In this document: piece after piece, positions 8,092 through 15,360 of the stretch
How the letters are laid out: each line of letters opens with the position of its first letter
How positions within the stretch are numbered: position 1 is the stretch's first letter
Assembly (NCBI GenBank): GCA_965198825.1
Contig: CBDAQB010000002.1
Coordinates: 186,001 to 250,000 of the forward strand
Direction of reading: 5' to 3'
From: BOG-908 sp965198825
GTDB taxonomy: Bacteria > Pseudomonadota > Alphaproteobacteria > Acetobacterales > Acetobacteraceae
DNA length: 64,000 bases
Program-made: the position numbers and the translations under genes
The notes under the pieces: generated by a model
Databases searched by the model: none
What the model saw: the letters and a program-made list of their open reading frames with translations, nothing else
What the model was told of the DNA's origin: nothing

Positions 8092-8796
8092 TCAGGCGGG
8101 GGCGGGTTTTTTCTGGCTGAAGGGGGAGTAGTTGCCGGCTTCCCAGTCGGCTTCCTGTTCGGCGGTGGGGGTGTAGCTTTTGGGGACCAGGGCCTCGAGG
8201 GTTTCGTCGGACATTTTGGTGTAGTCGATTTCGATGCCGAGATCCTCGCTGATGGCGGGGAGGATGACGCCGGCGGGGTATTCGCCGTGCGGGTCGAGGG
8301 CGAGGTCGTGGTCGATGCGGCCGGCGATGGTTCGCCGGATTTCGGCGCGCCTGGGATGAAGTTTGGTCGCTTCGTCGAAGACCCTGGTGAGGAGTGCGTG
8401 CCTGGGGTCTGGGTGGGGTTGCGCCCCCTGGTCCGGCGGGATGGCGGCGCGGGGGGCTGAGCGCGAGGCCGGGCGGAGGAAGGCTTCGGGGCCGGCGGCG
8501 ATCTGGGCTTCCAGGGTGATCGCCTGGCGGACTGCCAGCGAAAGGCGGACGAAGGTCAGGCTTGGGTCGGCGGACCTGGTGGTGGGTGGGGGAGTTTCGC
8601 CGGGTCGGGTGGCTTCCTCGGCTTGCCAATCGCGCAGAGCTTTTTGGGCGGCGATCCTGGCCAGTTGCATGCCGAGTTCGGCGAGTTCCTGGCAGGCGCT
8701 GAGGTGCCTGGCGGTTCTTTCTTCCTGGCTTTGGATGGCGATCGGGGTGAGGGCGTTCACGGTGGCCGCTCCGGGTTCGGAACGGATAGAGAACAT
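8092..8796 (-). CDS. Hypothetical protein, 234 residues
   Basis: I do not recognise a function. The start at 8796 is the first ATG of the frame. The N-terminal 100 residues are predicted helical with a motif run SQEERTARHLSACQELAELG and a second helix around RLSLAVRQAITLEAQIAAG. The middle is Pro/Arg-rich, and the C-terminus is acidic with a DYTKMSDETLEAL stretch. No signal peptide or membrane segment is visible. Proteins of this build occur in related alphaproteobacteria without a known role. The helical N-terminus could mediate dimerisation. It is transcribed towards the phasin-like gene, which is about 108 bases away, and the FNR-like box lies between them. Confidence 0.7.
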   Translation of the reverse strand: MFSIRSEPGAATVNALTPIAIQSQEERTARHLSACQELAELGMQLARIAAQKALRDWQAEEATRPGETPPPTTRSADPSLTFVRLSLAVRQAITLEAQIAAGPEAFLRPASRSAPRAAIPPDQGAQPHPDPRHALLTRVFDEATKLHPRRAEIRRTIAGRIDHDLALDPHGEYPAGVILPAISEDLGIEIDYTKMSDETLEALVPKSYTPTAEQEADWEAGNYSPFSQKKPAPA

Positions 8797-8937
8797 AAGT
8801 CAAGAGGTTTGGGCAAGTTATTTGTTTTGGGGGCGGTTCTTTTTTTGGTGGCGGTGGGGTTTGAGGAGGAGGTGGCGGATCTCGCTTCGCTCTTCCGCCC
8901 TACGGGTGGGGGCTTGAGGTGACGGCCCCCTCCCCGG

Positions 8938-8960
8938 CCCTCCCCCATAGAGGGGGCGGG
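8938..8960. repeat. GC-only hairpin, CCCTCCCCC/GGGGGCGGG
   Basis: CCCTCCCCC pairs with GGGGGCGGG across a five-base loop with one mismatch. It lies in a low-complexity stretch (8881-8983) between two minus-strand genes. C/G-only palindromes like this recur between genes in many high-GC genomes. No T tract follows on either strand. Confidence 0.5.
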
Positions 8961-8983
8961 AGAAGATGGGGGGCGGGAGGAGG

Positions 8984-9217
8984 TTAGGCGGTGCCGTAGT
9001 CGAGGACTATGGCGGAGCCGGTGAAGCCGGCTAGCCAGACTACGGCGCCCAGGGTGAAGGGGGGGCGGGGGCAGGTGGCTGGGGTCTTGCCTGCGAGGCG
9101 GGCGAGGCGGCCGATTTCGTAGAGGGCTTGCCAGCCGGCTTCGGGATCGCCGGGGCCGGGGCCGCCGTCGGGGGCTTCCTCGCGGTGCGCGATGTAGTGG
9201 GCTGGGAAGTCGAACAT
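8984..9217 (-). CDS. Small Rmf-like protein, 77 residues
   Basis: A 77-residue protein from an ATG at 9217. The centre (residues 28-66) has a helix containing GWQALYEIGRLARLAGK, then CPRPPFTLGAVVWLAGF. The spacing of aromatic and small residues around AGK, CPxPP and W-x-x-GF resembles ribosome modulation factor (Rmf), which dimerises 70S ribosomes in stationary phase and is a small protein of this size. A short acidic N-terminal region precedes it. No strong ribosome-binding site is seen, so the start is less certain. If the family call is right, it would act in ribosome hibernation. The similarity is by eye and moderate. Confidence 0.5.
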   Translation of the reverse strand: MFDFPAHYIAHREEAPDGGPGPGDPEAGWQALYEIGRLARLAGKTPATCPRPPFTLGAVVWLAGFTGSAIVLDYGTA

Positions 9218-9347
9218 GAGGAAACAGCGCCATGAAATCTGCTGCGATGCAACATAACTGAGCGTGAGGTTGGTTCGGCAGGCGGGCCGGGCTGGCGTGG
9301 TCATTTCGGAGTGGGAGCGGTAGGGTTCCGCATCAATCGAGAGGCGG

Positions 9348-10376
9348 ATGGCTGGGATGCGGAGCGCGGCGGCGGGGCTGGTTTTAGGCGTGGCCTGGAG
9401 TGGGGTGGCGCTGGGGGCGCCTGCGGTGGAGCCGCGGGTGATGACGCAGCTGGGGCTCGACGTGGCGTTGAACTTCAACCTGCTGCAGAACGAGACAGTC
9501 ATTATCGGGCATTTCAACAGCTCGCCGCCGGCGTGCGAGAAACTGCCGGCGGGAGGGTCGGTGCAGACGCTTTCCGCGACCATGGTTTCGAAGACCCAGT
9601 ATCAGTCCCAGATCGACATCTACTTCGACACAGCATGCACGAAGCCCTATGTGGAAGCGGCTTTGACAGTGAATGTCTCGACCGGAAGTTTCTCGATTTC
9701 CGAGGTCGCTTCCTATCTGGGCCTCGATGGCAACGCGACGGGCACGCTGAGCATCACGGAGCATTTCTCCGTGACCAACCATGTCGAGATCCTGCGCGGG
9801 CTGGGGAAGTTCGCGCCGGTGGGCGGGCAGTCGGTGGCGGATGTGGGTTTCACCTGCAACGCGCCGACGAAAAACAACAGTCTGACGCTGATGTGCCAGG
9901 GTGGCGTTGCGCAAAGATTTCCGAAGCTGGCGCTGTCGATTGCGAGCGTGGTGCCGTTCAGCATTACGGCCGCGAAGAATACTGCCTCGCCGATGGTGAT
10001 GTTCACCGGCACGGCATCGACTGTGCAGACGGGGCCGCTGGGATCGCTGTCGATCACCGCGCCGACGGCGGAGACGCTGGCCATTGGCGGCAGCGGGACT
10101 TCGTATGGCAGCACTGCAGTTTCGGGCAGCGAGTCGCATTACGCGGTGTTTCCGCCGAAGCCGACGTCGTGGACGGTGACCGACCAGGGGAACAATGCGC
10201 AGGTGGCGTATAGCATTTTGAACAATACGACGCATGCCGCGCGGGGCATCGTGACGAACACGACGACGGCGGGGAAGCTCGCGGTGATTACGGTAGACAA
10301 GTCGGGATCTGGGAAGGTTGTTTACACGGACAAGAGCCCGGCTGCGGCTATTAGATCCTACCTGGCTGCGGATTAG
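9348..10376 (+). CDS. Secreted protein of unknown function
   Basis: 342 residues with a clear Sec signal peptide (residues 1-24, ending VALGAPA). The mature part is rich in Ser, Thr, Ala and Val with alternating hydrophobic residues, as expected of a beta-rich exported protein. It has two or three cysteines positioned for disulphides (around PPACEKL, TACTKPY and FTCNAP). No enzyme motif is visible. The start at 9348 follows GAGGC by a few bases, and an ATG three codons later is equally possible. I do not recognise the family. The beta-rich composition and lack of repeats argue against an autotransporter passenger. It is separated from its neighbours and probably has its own promoter. Confidence 0.7.
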   Translation: MAGMRSAAAGLVLGVAWSGVALGAPAVEPRVMTQLGLDVALNFNLLQNETVIIGHFNSSPPACEKLPAGGSVQTLSATMVSKTQYQSQIDIYFDTACTKPYVEAALTVNVSTGSFSISEVASYLGLDGNATGTLSITEHFSVTNHVEILRGLGKFAPVGGQSVADVGFTCNAPTKNNSLTLMCQGGVAQRFPKLALSIASVVPFSITAAKNTASPMVMFTGTASTVQTGPLGSLSITAPTAETLAIGGSGTSYGSTAVSGSESHYAVFPPKPTSWTVTDQGNNAQVAYSILNNTTHAARGIVTNTTTAGKLAVITVDKSGSGKVVYTDKSPAAAIRSYLAAD

Positions 10377-10408
10377 CTGATTTACATCTCGATGGAATTG
10401 CGAAGAGT

Positions 10409-10729
10409 TTGGTTGAGCATCCCGTCACACCGGATGGCCGGTATTTCGTAGTGCGCGGGAGGCTTTGGCGTTGCGCCAATCCGGGGCTTGCGGAGGACGA
10501 ACGGCAGCGGCTTGTCGCGGTGCTGATGTCGGCGCGGCGGGACAAAGGTTCGGCGATGAAGGCGGGCAACGAGGAGGGGCGGGAGGCGGCACGCGCGAGG
10601 GTGGATGCCGCCAAGGTGGCGCTCGGCGAACGTGGGCCCGTTTGGTGGACCGATGGGGCGCCTGATCTGAACAGGCGGATGGCGAAGAATACGCCTTATG
10701 CCGAGTGGTTCAGCGCAATCGCCTCATAA
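10409..10729 (+). CDS. Conserved hypothetical protein, 106 residues
   Basis: A small soluble protein starting at a TTG (10409) with the N-terminus VEHPVTPDGRYFVVRGRLWR, a form I associate with a widespread uncharacterised alphaproteobacterial family. It continues with an Arg/Ala-rich helix (about 40-80) and ends in a Trp-containing tail (VWWTDGAP). Ribosome-binding sequence is weak (GAAGAG). It has no signal peptide and no catalytic motif. It begins 32 bases after the secreted protein and may be cotranscribed with it. Function unknown. Confidence 0.65.
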   Translation: MVEHPVTPDGRYFVVRGRLWRCANPGLAEDERQRLVAVLMSARRDKGSAMKAGNEEGREAARARVDAAKVALGERGPVWWTDGAPDLNRRMAKNTPYAEWFSAIAS

Positions 10730-10802
10730 GGGCGCCAGTTGGCGGCGAAGCGGTTTAGGGCAAGTGCCGGCTTCCTCCCCTTCAGTTCCGCGGCGACGTT
10801 CT

Positions 10803-10934
10803 AAGATCAACCACGAAGACAGGGTGGGCACGTGATTACACGGAGAACCCGAGCAAAAACGACGAACTCGAGCCCGGTCATAATATAAGGCTATGCCAAT
10901 CCGTGCTTCTCCGCGCCTCTCCGTGGTTGATCTT
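10803..10934. repeat. 13-bp perfect inverted repeat, AAGATCAACCACG, arms 106 bp apart
   Basis: AAGATCAACCACG at 10803-10815 is exactly inverted as CGTGGTTGATCTT at 10922-10934. The enclosed 106 bp contains no credible gene. The arms lie at the left edge of the AT-richer accessory stretch that continues to 13.2 kb. This could be a small non-autonomous element or the outer ends of a larger insertion. Confidence 0.75.
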
Positions 10935-11025
10935 GACATCTACGCCTCAAAAGATCTGAGCACCTGCCAAAACCGGAGGCTGCTTGGATCGAAGTATTCC
11001 TAGTGGATGGCGAACGAGATTGACC

Positions 11026-11307
11026 ATGGATGAGATCGGGCATGAGTTCGGCAGCGGGAACATATTTGCTGACATGGGCTTCACGCCGGCCGAAGTCGAG
11101 GAACTAACAGCAAAGACTTCGCTGATCCTTGCAGTGAAGGCCACGATCGCAGATCATGCACTCACGCAAAAAGAGGCGGCGCGCGTCTGTGGCACCAATC
11201 AGCCTTCGCTTTCAAAGGTTCTGCATGGGCAAATGGAGAGCGTCACAATCGATCGGCTTCGAGTATGGCATAAGGCCATTTTACTAGATCTTAGCACTAT
11301 CTTGTAA
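11026..11307 (+). CDS. HTH (XRE-type) regulator resembling HigA-like antitoxins
   Basis: 93 residues from ATG 11026. The N-terminus (EIGHEFGSGNIFADMGF) followed by a helix with EELTAKTSLILAVKATIADHA and then an XRE helix-turn-helix (LTQKEAARVCGTNQPSLSKVLHG, about residues 45-68) is the pattern of the short HTH antitoxin-like proteins that usually sit just downstream of a HigB/RelE-type toxin. No toxin gene precedes it: the 90 bp upstream has stops in the relevant frames. A TTG at 10984 would extend the protein by 14 residues. It may be an orphan or have lost its partner. Base composition is lower in GC than the flanks, consistent with transfer. Confidence 0.75.
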   Translation: MDEIGHEFGSGNIFADMGFTPAEVEELTAKTSLILAVKATIADHALTQKEAARVCGTNQPSLSKVLHGQMESVTIDRLRVWHKAILLDLSTIL

Positions 11308-11406
11308 GCACAGAAAGGTTAAGGCTTTGCTTTGATATCATCTGTGGTCAGCGTTCAGAAAAACCTCGACATGTTCGTTTTGGTCTGATAACGTAATGTG
11401 CTATCT

Positions 11407-11769
11407 TCATTCAGGTTTGGCGTCTCGCAAAAAGTCATCATACATCCAAACTTTACGACCAAGCCTCTCAAAGTAGGCTCTCTCCCGTCGAATACCCGAG
11501 CTTAGCTCCCAACCCGGAAGTGGCAAGATAATCATCGCATAACAGAACGTCATAAATGCCGCGTCAAAGTCGACCCAATAATCGGAGCCAAGTGTAGCGC
11601 CTTCTTCAGCCATCACTTCGTCGATCGGATGAGTCATCGAGATTGGGCTATAAACAATCAGCTTACGCTCGATCAAGCGCGCTGCCGCGACATTCGCCGA
11701 TTTGAAGCGGCCAACGCGCACACTTTTATCCACGTGCGAGTATGGACAAGCGAGATAGTAGATCTTCAT
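11407..11769 (-). CDS. DUF1937 protein, nucleoside deoxyribosyltransferase-like
   Basis: 120 residues beginning MKIYYLACPYSH, the typical first strand and loop of DUF1937. The middle has SPISMTHPIDEVMAEEG and WVDFDAAFM, and the end has PGWELSSGIRRERAYFERLG. The order of a Ser/Gly turn, a Glu in RERAYF and a C-terminal GRKVW strand parallels nucleoside 2-deoxyribosyltransferases, whose nucleophile is a Glu at an equivalent place. That catalytic reading is inference. It is divergent from a polytopic membrane protein with only 48 bp between the two starts. Such Rossmann-like nucleotide enzymes are often found in phages and in nucleotide-based conflict systems. GC content is lower than the genome around it. 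Confidence 0.75.
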   Translation of the reverse strand: MKIYYLACPYSHVDKSVRVGRFKSANVAAARLIERKLIVYSPISMTHPIDEVMAEEGATLGSDYWVDFDAAFMTFCYAMIILPLPGWELSSGIRRERAYFERLGRKVWMYDDFLRDAKPE

Positions 11770-11817
11770 GCAACCAATCCGCTAATGGTTTCTGAGACGT
11801 AAAGGTAAACGATTTTT

Positions 11818-12444
11818 ATGTCAAAACAGAATGGCGTTAAGCCCCTTGCAGATTTATTTACCGTTGTCATAGGGCTGTCCCTCACAATAGCGCTGCAGGG
11901 GATAATAGATCCAAAAGCGACCTTTCCGTTGCGAGTCGACATTTTTCCAAATTTTATAGCTTTTATCGTAACTATACTGCCGTTTACTCACGGAGCTATC
12001 ACACACCTTATGACAGCCTATGAGGATGCCGATGATAAACTCGCCGCCTCCGCGTCGCTTCTTATCGATTACTTTATTCTGTTTTTGAACGGATGTTTTT
12101 TCATCGGTTGGGCAATTTTGCTGCCCACCAATAAGTTTGCAACGATCACATACATTTGCATATTGGCCTTGGACGCTGTCTGGGGAGTTCTGGCCAAAAT
12201 TTTTACGAGCCGCAGTAGTGTTGCAACTCCATCGCTAACTTGGGCTGCAATTAACGCTGCCACGGCAGTTATCTTACTTCTATCTGTATTACTATTTATT
12301 GGGCCAATCTACAAAGCCGGGTGGGACGTCAATGTTTCCTACGCTATTGCCTTAGTCGCGATGTCAAGAACCGTCGTCGACTACTGCCTTACCTGGAGGT
12401 TCTACATAGGTGAAGGCCAGCAGACAGGGAAGCCGCGCGATTAG
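11818..12444 (+). CDS. Polytopic membrane protein of unknown family
   Basis: 208 residues with about six hydrophobic segments: roughly 10-28, 43-60, 80-100, 105-125, 145-165 and 172-192. AAAGG lies about ten bases before the ATG. Between segments two and three is a polar loop with YEDADDKLAASAS. No transport or enzyme motif is visible. It is short, entirely membrane-bound and low in GC, and shares a 48-bp intergenic space with the divergent DUF1937 gene, so the two are probably regulated together. In nucleotide-centred conflict systems, small polytopic proteins serve as membrane-disrupting effectors. That role is a hypothesis based on position and architecture only. Confidence 0.65.
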   Translation: MSKQNGVKPLADLFTVVIGLSLTIALQGIIDPKATFPLRVDIFPNFIAFIVTILPFTHGAITHLMTAYEDADDKLAASASLLIDYFILFLNGCFFIGWAILLPTNKFATITYICILALDAVWGVLAKIFTSRSSVATPSLTWAAINAATAVILLLSVLLFIGPIYKAGWDVNVSYAIALVAMSRTVVDYCLTWRFYIGEGQQTGKPRD

Positions 12445-12605
12445 CATAAATCTGTGAGTTGAGGGTGAGGCATTATGCCATTCGAGAGGCAGTTCTGCTC
12501 TAGTATGGCGTCCGGCTCGGCGATTATTATTATCAAAGGGCGCACGGCAAGTATCACAACAAGGCTGTTCTTCGTCATTCAAATGGATTGTGGGTAGCAT
12601 TTAGC

Positions 12606-13205
12606 ATGGTCTGGGCGATTTTGAACCGCGAGCAGGATGCGGCCATTAAGGAGCTAATCTATGGTCAATCTTCAGATCGGGTCGTCGCGGTAATTGGGGG
12701 AGCGCTGCTTGACACCAGCATCAGGCGGGCTCTCGAGCTTCGAATGCGTCGGAAAGACGGAAAGTCCGACATCAATGAGAAGCTATTTAAAGTCGGTGGT
12801 CCCTTAGGAAATACTGGGCCGAAGATTGACCTGGGCTATCAACTTTGGATGTTGGACAAACCGACTCGTAACACGATGTACGGACTCTCAGAAATTAGAA
12901 ATCTATTTGCTCATAGCTTATCTATGACGTTCGACAACGCTGGTAAGAAGATAACCGAGCTTAGCGAGAAACTAGTTCTGCACGAGGGCCGTACCCACTA
13001 CCCATCAATCAACGATTGGCCCGAAAACACCGACGTTGAACTAGAACCCACTCGAAATGTGCGCGAGAAATTCGTTGTAAACCTGAAATTGTCTTTGTTA
13101 ACCTTAATGGCTGACTACTTGAAACATGAGCCTTGGTGTAACACGCCCACAAACAGTGGCAGACCGGCGCTTCACGCCTACGATAAGGCGCCACAAGAAC
13201 CTTAG
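12606..13205 (+). CDS. MltR-like (mannitol repressor fold) protein
   Basis: 199 residues from ATG 12606. The core (residues 20-110) carries the MltR pattern: SDRVVAVIGGALLDTSIRRAL, then GPLGNTGPKIDLGYQLWML and EIRNLFAHSL. The family helix set ends in the conserved R-N-x-F-A-H motif. MltR in enterobacteria represses mannitol genes, but most relatives outside that group have no link to sugar and are found near mobile or defence genes. A TTG at 12588 would add six residues. It is the last gene of the AT-richer stretch and converges on the histidine kinase gene across a dispersed repeat. Biological role here unknown. Confidence 0.75.
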   Translation: MVWAILNREQDAAIKELIYGQSSDRVVAVIGGALLDTSIRRALELRMRRKDGKSDINEKLFKVGGPLGNTGPKIDLGYQLWMLDKPTRNTMYGLSEIRNLFAHSLSMTFDNAGKKITELSEKLVLHEGRTHYPSINDWPENTDVELEPTRNVREKFVVNLKLSLLTLMADYLKHEPWCNTPTNSGRPALHAYDKAPQEP

Positions 13206-13241
13206 GACGATGCGGCCGGCTAATCTCTGCCCCAAGTTGTG

Positions 13242-13286
13242 GAAGTTTTTTGCTTCTTTTTTTCAAAAAAGAAGGCGCTTGCCTCC
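13242..13286. repeat. Dispersed palindromic element, single arm
   Basis: One arm of the element, with CTTC/GAAG in place of GTTC/GAAC at the hairpin ends. It lies between the convergent MltR-like and histidine kinase genes, where it could act as a two-way terminator. Confidence 0.85.
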
Positions 13287-13356
13287 TTTTATTTTTGGTT
13301 TGCCGTGGCTCTGGATTGCTTCGCCGCCAAGCGGCGGCTTGCAATGACGGTGGTGG

Positions 13357-15360
13357 TTATGCGCGCGGCGAGGCGACCAGGCGTAGGGGGGGCTTTTTGA
13401 CGCCGCCGCGGAGCAAGTCGTCCACTTTGGCGGCGAGGTCGGTTTGGCGGAAGGGTTTGGCGAGGCGGGGGATGTCGGCGGGGACGTCGGCGCCGGCGTT
13501 GGCGTAGCCGGTGATGAGGAGGGCTGGGAGGCGGGAGCCGGCGGCGCGGAGTTCGGCGATGAGGGCGGCGCCTGTCATGCCTGGCATCAGGTAGTCGGTG
13601 ACGAGGATTTCGGCTTCGATGCCTGAGCGGAGGGCGGCCATGGCCTGGCTGGCGCTGCCGGCTTCGAAGACGACGTAGCCCAGGTCGCGCAGCATGTCGG
13701 CGGTGGCGAAGCGGACGATTTCCTCGTCGTCCACCAGGAGGACGCGGGCGGCGTGGTGGGCCTGGACGATGTCCTGGGACTGGGCGGCGGCGGCGTCCAC
13801 TTCCTCGTCGGTGGCGGGCAGCCAGAGGGTGACGGTGGTTCCCTCGCCCGGGTGGCTGGCGAGGCTGAGGGTGCCGCCAGACTGGGCGGCGAGGCCGTGG
13901 ACCATGGAGAGGCCGAGGCCGGTGCCTTTGCCGACGCCCTTGGTGGAGAAGAAAGGTTCGGTGGCGCGGGCGAGGGTTGTCTTGTCCATGCCGACGCCGG
14001 TGTCGGTGGCGGTGATGCGGACGTAGCGGCCCGGCGGGAGGGCGTTCGGCAGGTTGGGAGTTTTGGGGGCGGCGAGGTCGCGCGTGGAGACGGCGAGGCG
14101 GAGGCGGCCGCCGCCTGGCATGGCGTCGCGGGCGTTGATGGAGAGGTTGAGGAGGGCGAGTTCGAGCTGGTTGGGGTCCACGCGGGCGGAGGGGATGTTT
14201 TCGGCGAAGTCCAGATCGACCTCGATGGTGGGGCCGAGGGAGCGGCGGATGAGTTCGGCGATGCCTTCGATGAGGGTGGGGATGTCCACGGCGCGCGGCT
14301 GGAGGGCCTGGCGGCGGGCGAAGGCGAGCAGGCGGTTGGTCAGGGTAGCGGCGCGCTCGGCGGCCTGGAGGGCGGCGCTGACCATCTTCTGGGTGCGCTC
14401 GTCGTCGCGGTGGCGGCGGCGGATGATGTCGAGGCCGCCGACGATGGGGGTCAGCAGGTTGTTGAAGTCGTGGGCGACGCCGCCGGTGAGCTGGCCAATG
14501 GCGTCCATCTTCTGGGCCTGGGCGAGCTGGGCTTCGGCGTCGCGGCGGTCAGTGACGTCGAAGACGACGCCGGCGAGATGGGCGGGGTTGCCGTTCGCGT
14601 CGGTGCGTATGCGGCCCTTCTTGACGATCCAGCGGAGGGCACCGTCCGCGCCGGTGATGGCGGCTTCGATGTCGAAGATGCCGGTGTGGGGGGCGGCGGC
14701 GAGGGCGGCGGCGACGCCGGCGCGCTGCTTGGGGTCCACGTGGGAGAGGAAGAGCTCGATGGTCCAGCGGGGCTGGTGCTCCTGGTAGCCGAAGATCGCG
14801 TCGTGGCGGTGGCTGCGTTCGACATGGCCGGTGGCGAGGTCGATGTCCCAGCTTCCCATGCCGGCGGCGCCGAGGGCGAATTCGAGGGTGTCGCGGGCGG
14901 ATTCGAGGTCGGTAGTGCGGTCGGCGACGGATTGCTCGAGGGTTTGGGAGGCGGCGCGGACTTCGTACTGGCGGCGGCGGGCCTTGAGGGCGGAGCGGAT
15001 GGCGCCGAGCATGGCTTCGGCGTGGAGGGGACGCTGGAGGAGGAGGACGTTGCCGAGATCGTCGAGCCGTTCGGAGGCGACGGCGGTGCGTGGGGCGGTG
15101 CCACCGTTGGCGAGAACGACGAAGGGGAGGTCGGACCAGGCGGGCTGGGCGGCGACCCAGGCGGTGAGCGGGGTGCGTACGGCGGTGGCGAGTGCTTCCT
15201 CGGTGATGAGGACGGCGCCGGCGCCTTCGTTCAGGCAGGAGACGAGGGCTTCGAGGGTGGCGCAGATGGCGGTGTTGAAGGCGTGGCGCTGCAGCAGGTC
15301 GGCGGCGATGACGGCGTCGCGGCCGCGCGGGGCCAGAACGAGGATGCGCTCCTCGGTCAT
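13357..15360 (-). CDS. Hybrid sensor histidine kinase with PAS and receiver domains
   Basis: 667 residues. Residues 1-125 form a receiver-like fold without an obvious phospho-acceptor Asp (a degenerate REC). A coiled segment (about 130-155) and a PAS domain (about 160-275) follow. The HisKA box has its histidine at about 295 (GGVAHDFNNLL). Then come the HATPase N, G1 and G2 boxes (NLSINARDAM, ATDTGVGM, GKGTGLGLSM), and a C-terminal receiver with Asp near 587 (VTDYLMPGM) and the final Lys in RLAKPF. No membrane segment: a cytoplasmic kinase of the group that phosphorylates its own C-terminal receiver. The start overlaps the stop of the upstream KaiC gene (TGATG), so the two are translationally coupled, a pairing known for KaiC-like signalling outside cyanobacteria. 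Confidence 0.92.
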   Translation of the reverse strand: MTEERILVLAPRGRDAVIAADLLQRHAFNTAICATLEALVSCLNEGAGAVLITEEALATAVRTPLTAWVAAQPAWSDLPFVVLANGGTAPRTAVASERLDDLGNVLLLQRPLHAEAMLGAIRSALKARRRQYEVRAASQTLEQSVADRTTDLESARDTLEFALGAAGMGSWDIDLATGHVERSHRHDAIFGYQEHQPRWTIELFLSHVDPKQRAGVAAALAAAPHTGIFDIEAAITGADGALRWIVKKGRIRTDANGNPAHLAGVVFDVTDRRDAEAQLAQAQKMDAIGQLTGGVAHDFNNLLTPIVGGLDIIRRRHRDDERTQKMVSAALQAAERAATLTNRLLAFARRQALQPRAVDIPTLIEGIAELIRRSLGPTIEVDLDFAENIPSARVDPNQLELALLNLSINARDAMPGGGRLRLAVSTRDLAAPKTPNLPNALPPGRYVRITATDTGVGMDKTTLARATEPFFSTKGVGKGTGLGLSMVHGLAAQSGGTLSLASHPGEGTTVTLWLPATDEEVDAAAAQSQDIVQAHHAARVLLVDDEEIVRFATADMLRDLGYVVFEAGSASQAMAALRSGIEAEILVTDYLMPGMTGAALIAELRAAGSRLPALLITGYANAGADVPADIPRLAKPFRQTDLAAKVDDLLRGGVKKPPLRLVASPRA

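Noticed and set aside
10724..10939. 71-codon minus-strand frame
   Set aside because: It spans the inverted repeat, has no ribosome-binding site and no recognisable motif.
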